Shown here piece after piece: positions 61,580 through 64,000 of a stretch of DNA of 64,000 bases; the first letter of the stretch is position 1, and every line of letters starts with the position of its first letter. The notes under the pieces are model-generated. The model was not told where the DNA came from. It was given only the letters and a program-made list of their open reading frames with translations, and did no database searches. The position numbers were made by a program, and so were the translations under genes. The stretch is from Gallibacter sp963558965 (GTDB lineage Bacteria; Bacillota; Clostridia; Peptostreptococcales; Anaerovoracaceae), in assembly GCA_963558965.1 (NCBI GenBank), contig CAUWIT010000006.1, positions 22,146 through 86,145 of the forward strand, in the 5' to 3' direction.

Positions 61580-62964
61580 TGTTCCACATCCTTTTCCAAA
61601 ATCATCTCACCGATTTTGTATACATCTCCAGCGCCCATAGTGATAATCAAATCCCCTTCTTCGCTGTTTTCTCTAACAAAATCAACAATATCTTCAAAGT
61701 TTTTAATATAGCAAACTTCTTTATCTGGGAAGTTTTTCTTAATCGCAGGAACAAGAGACTCTGAACTTATCTTATGAATATTCTTTTCCCTTGCAGCATA
61801 AATTTCTACCAACACAATATTATCCGCATCACCAAAAGCCTCTGCAAACTCATCGAACAAAGCGATAGTTCTAGTGTAAGTGTGAGGCTGGAACAGACAC
61901 CATAATTTTCTGTGTGGAATATTGTGTGCTGCTTTTAAAGTAGCTTTTATCTCTGTTGGATGATGTGCATAGTCATCAATTACTTTTGCACCTTTTTTAG
62001 TAACACCCATAATATCAAATCTTCTCTGTGTACCTGTGTATTTTTCCAAAGTTTCCTTGGCAACATTTACATCAACTCCAAGCATATGAGCACATCCAAT
62101 AGCCGCTAGAGAATTTAAGATGTTGTATTCTCCAGGAATGCCAAGTTTGATTTCGCAAAGTTTTTGGCCGTCACAGTATAAATCGTAGCTAGGCATACCG
62201 TTTTGATCAAAATCGATATTAAGTGCCGCATAATTACAATGTTCATCTAAGCCAAAAGTCTTAACATTTTTCAATCCCTGTACAGCTTTTGTTACAAAAG
62301 GATTTGCGCTGTATGCTAGTATAGTTCCATCTTCTGGAACAAGGTGAGTAAACTCTTTAAAGCTTTCAACGATATGATCAATATCTCTAAAATAATCTAA
62401 ATGATCTGAGTCGATATTTAAAATAATTTCGATTTTAGGTCTAAGAGATAAGAAACTATCCATGTATTCGCATGCTTCTGTTACGAAATACTCAGTTCCT
62501 CCTACTCTTACATTGCCGTTTAGCTCTGCTAGATTGCCACCAACTAAAAGAGTTGGGTCTAAATCTGCATCCTTAAGCATAATTGATAACATTGAAGTAG
62601 TAGTAGTTTTGCCATGAGTACCTGCAACTGCAATACTGTTGTTGCAATTGCTCATAAGTAGACCTAGCATTTCTGCTCTTGTTACAGTTTCAATGCCAAG
62701 CTCTCTTGCACGAACTAGCTCTGGATTGTCATTGCCAATTGCAGCTGTGTAAACTACTAAACTTGCCCCTTCAACATTTGAAGCTTCGTGTCCAATAAAA
62801 ACTTCAGCTCCATCTTTTCTTAGTTTTTCAACCATTTCGCCCTGGTTCATATCAGAGCCAGATACTTTATATCCTTTTGCAATTAAAATATCAGCAATAG
62901 CAGACATACCGATGCCGCCAATGCCTATAAAATGAACTTTATTTGATTTATCTATATTTAACAT
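61573..62964 (-). CDS. murC: UDP-N-acetylmuramate--L-alanine ligase
   Basis: A 463-residue Mur ligase adding the first amino acid of the peptidoglycan stem. VHFIGIGGIGMSAIADIL at the N-terminus, ATP loop VAGTHGKTTTTSM, and DDYAHHPTEIKATL. AGGA precedes ATG 62964. Transcribed divergently from purR. Coupled to the GlmU-like gene, linking cell-wall precursor steps. Confidence 0.98.
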   Translation of the reverse strand: MLNIDKSNKVHFIGIGGIGMSAIADILIAKGYKVSGSDMNQGEMVEKLRKDGAEVFIGHEASNVEGASLVVYTAAIGNDNPELVRARELGIETVTRAEMLGLLMSNCNNSIAVAGTHGKTTTTSMLSIMLKDADLDPTLLVGGNLAELNGNVRVGGTEYFVTEACEYMDSFLSLRPKIEIILNIDSDHLDYFRDIDHIVESFKEFTHLVPEDGTILAYSANPFVTKAVQGLKNVKTFGLDEHCNYAALNIDFDQNGMPSYDLYCDGQKLCEIKLGIPGEYNILNSLAAIGCAHMLGVDVNVAKETLEKYTGTQRRFDIMGVTKKGAKVIDDYAHHPTEIKATLKAAHNIPHRKLWCLFQPHTYTRTIALFDEFAEAFGDADNIVLVEIYAAREKNIHKISSESLVPAIKKNFPDKEVCYIKNFEDIVDFVRENSEEGDLIITMGAGDVYKIGEMILEKDVEQC

Positions 62965-63092
62965 TTTTGTCCTCCAATTATTTTTGCCATAAGATTATAT
63001 CACATATATGTATTTTTGTGTGCATTTTCTTGTTTTTTTGATAAAATAAATCCATAGGAAAAACATAAAATTTGTATACAGGAGGACACCTT

Positions 63093-63917
63093 ATGAAAAG
63101 AGCAGGAAGAATAGCTGCTATGGTTAAAATCTTTACTGATCACCCTAATCAAGTGTTTAGTCTTAAACATTTTTGCGATATGTTTGACTCAGCAAAATCA
63201 ACTATTAGCGAGGATATAAATATAATTAGAACTTCCCTTATTGAAACGAAACTTGGAAATATACAGACTATACCAGGGCCTACAGGCGGCGTGAAATTTG
63301 TGCCTTATGTCAATGAAGAAAACTGCATAAAAGTTCAAAACAGATTGTGCCGTGAACTTAATGAGCCTTTTCGCTTTTTAGGTGGAGGATTTTTATATAC
63401 ATCGGATATTATGTTCAACCCGTCTTTTATATACGAAATGGCAAGTATTTTCGCTAAAATTTTTGCAGATAAAAAGGCCGATTACGTAGTGACTATAGAA
63501 ACAAAAGGTATCCCGCTAGCGCTTATGACAGCAAAGCTTTTAAATATTCCCACTGTTGTAGTAAGACGTGAGCCTCGCATTTCCGAAGGCCCGACTATTA
63601 GCATAAACTACTTCTCCGGCTCAGCTGGACGCATGAAGAAAATGTCTGTCTCCAAGAAATCTGTCATTCCTGGCTCAAAAGCCATAATCATCGACGATTT
63701 TATGCGCGCAGGTGGCAGTATCAAAGGCATATACGAACTTTTATCGGAGCTTGATGTAGAAGTCTGCGGCGTAGGGGTTGCAATAGCTTCAACAACACCC
63801 GAATCAAAGAAAATCTCCGACTACGAAGCTTTGGTTTTTATGGGAGAAGTAAACGACAAAACCTTACACGCCGACATTATACCTAATACTGAACTTTCTA
63901 AAAAATTTATAGATTAG
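63093..63917 (+). CDS. purR: Pur operon repressor
   Basis: A 274-residue PurR: winged-helix N-terminus (AAMVKIFTDHPNQVFSLKHFCDMFDSAKSTISEDINIIR) and a phosphoribosyltransferase-like domain with the PRPP motif AIIIDDFMRAGGS. PRPP releases it from DNA in Bacillota. The start 63093 follows AGGAGG; a longer frame to 63072 lies inside the ribosome site. In B. subtilis purR also sits beside glmU/prs. Confidence 0.96.
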   Translation: MKRAGRIAAMVKIFTDHPNQVFSLKHFCDMFDSAKSTISEDINIIRTSLIETKLGNIQTIPGPTGGVKFVPYVNEENCIKVQNRLCRELNEPFRFLGGGFLYTSDIMFNPSFIYEMASIFAKIFADKKADYVVTIETKGIPLALMTAKLLNIPTVVVRREPRISEGPTISINYFSGSAGRMKKMSVSKKSVIPGSKAIIIDDFMRAGGSIKGIYELLSELDVEVCGVGVAIASTTPESKKISDYEALVFMGEVNDKTLHADIIPNTELSKKFID

Positions 63918-63933
63918 CTTTTCCCAACAAAAA

Positions 63934-63951
63934 AGTCTCAACAAGGAGACT
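63934..63951 (-). terminator. Terminator for a leftward gene beyond the right edge
   Basis: Stem AGTCTC / GAGACT with a 6-base loop; six or more Ts follow on the minus strand, so it most likely ends a leftward transcript from outside the window, and possibly stops purR readthrough. Confidence 0.65.
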
Positions 63952-64000
63952 GTGAAAAAAAGTCTGTAAATTAGTAAAGAATATGAGCCTTCTGTGGTAA

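Overview
The window is low-GC Bacillota DNA, most likely from an anaerobic Clostridia-type organism. The clues are AT-rich genes with strong AGGAGG ribosome binding sites, an anaerobic-type two-subunit serine dehydratase, FMN and THF riboswitches, and the purR / murC / glmU / prs / pth / mfd / spoVB / mazG / rqcP neighbourhood familiar from Bacillota chromosomes. A species cannot be named from this alone. The window has two parts that differ visibly in base composition.

1 to about 35.5 kb is one end of an integrated conjugative element or plasmid that continues past the left edge. Nearly every gene is on the minus strand. From right to left: a small HTH protein, a replication-initiator-like protein, ParA and ParB, small accessory genes, a Fic protein, a BcgI-like restriction-modification locus, SSB, a block of surface proteins (including a 1557-residue thioester-domain adhesin with about 14 SpaA/CnaB-like repeats), cargo-like proteins (RadC-like, HipA-like and unknown), then a type IV secretion core (VirB2-like, VirD4, VirB6-like, PrgI/VirB3-like, TrsD-like, VirB4). 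No relaxase or integrase lies in the window.

The most unusual feature is a repeated DNA block in this element. Twelve intergenic copies of a 27-bp palindrome plus a small inverted repeat occur between 3.7 and 31.8 kb. At six of them the upstream gene ends in a nearly identical or related C-terminal tail, consensus SLLEKAxTTSKEKEYER, on otherwise unrelated proteins (Fic, RadC-like, three unknowns and a 42-residue ORF that is almost only tail). Looser versions end a HipA-like kinase and a 124-residue protein, and an orphan tail follows the specificity gene. I infer a shared signal, perhaps for passage through the element's own type IV secretion system, carried on a duplicating 3' cassette.

The restriction-modification locus shows three possible variation points: a G7 tract that puts the nuclease/methylase gene out of frame, an A7 tract at the junction to a specificity gene that has no start codon of its own, and a 24-bp tandem repeat in the specificity spacer.

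From about 35.5 kb the DNA is chromosomal. The element abuts the 3' part of a PucR-family regulator gene, which seems to have been cut by the insertion. Then come, leftward, sdaAB-sdaAA-cbiG-hemB-hemL-cbiET-cbiA (serine dehydratase plus tetrapyrrole/cobalamin synthesis), asnS, a large Ig-like surface protein, a zinc-ribbon membrane protein, an FMN-riboswitch-controlled MATE transporter, a THF-riboswitch-controlled folate transporter, and the conserved rqcP-hup-mazG-spoVB-amidohydrolase-mfd-pth-prs-glmU(C-terminal half only)-murC cluster with divergent purR. In the FMN switch the terminator overlaps the aptamer's closing strand, which suggests an unusual ligand-ON switch.
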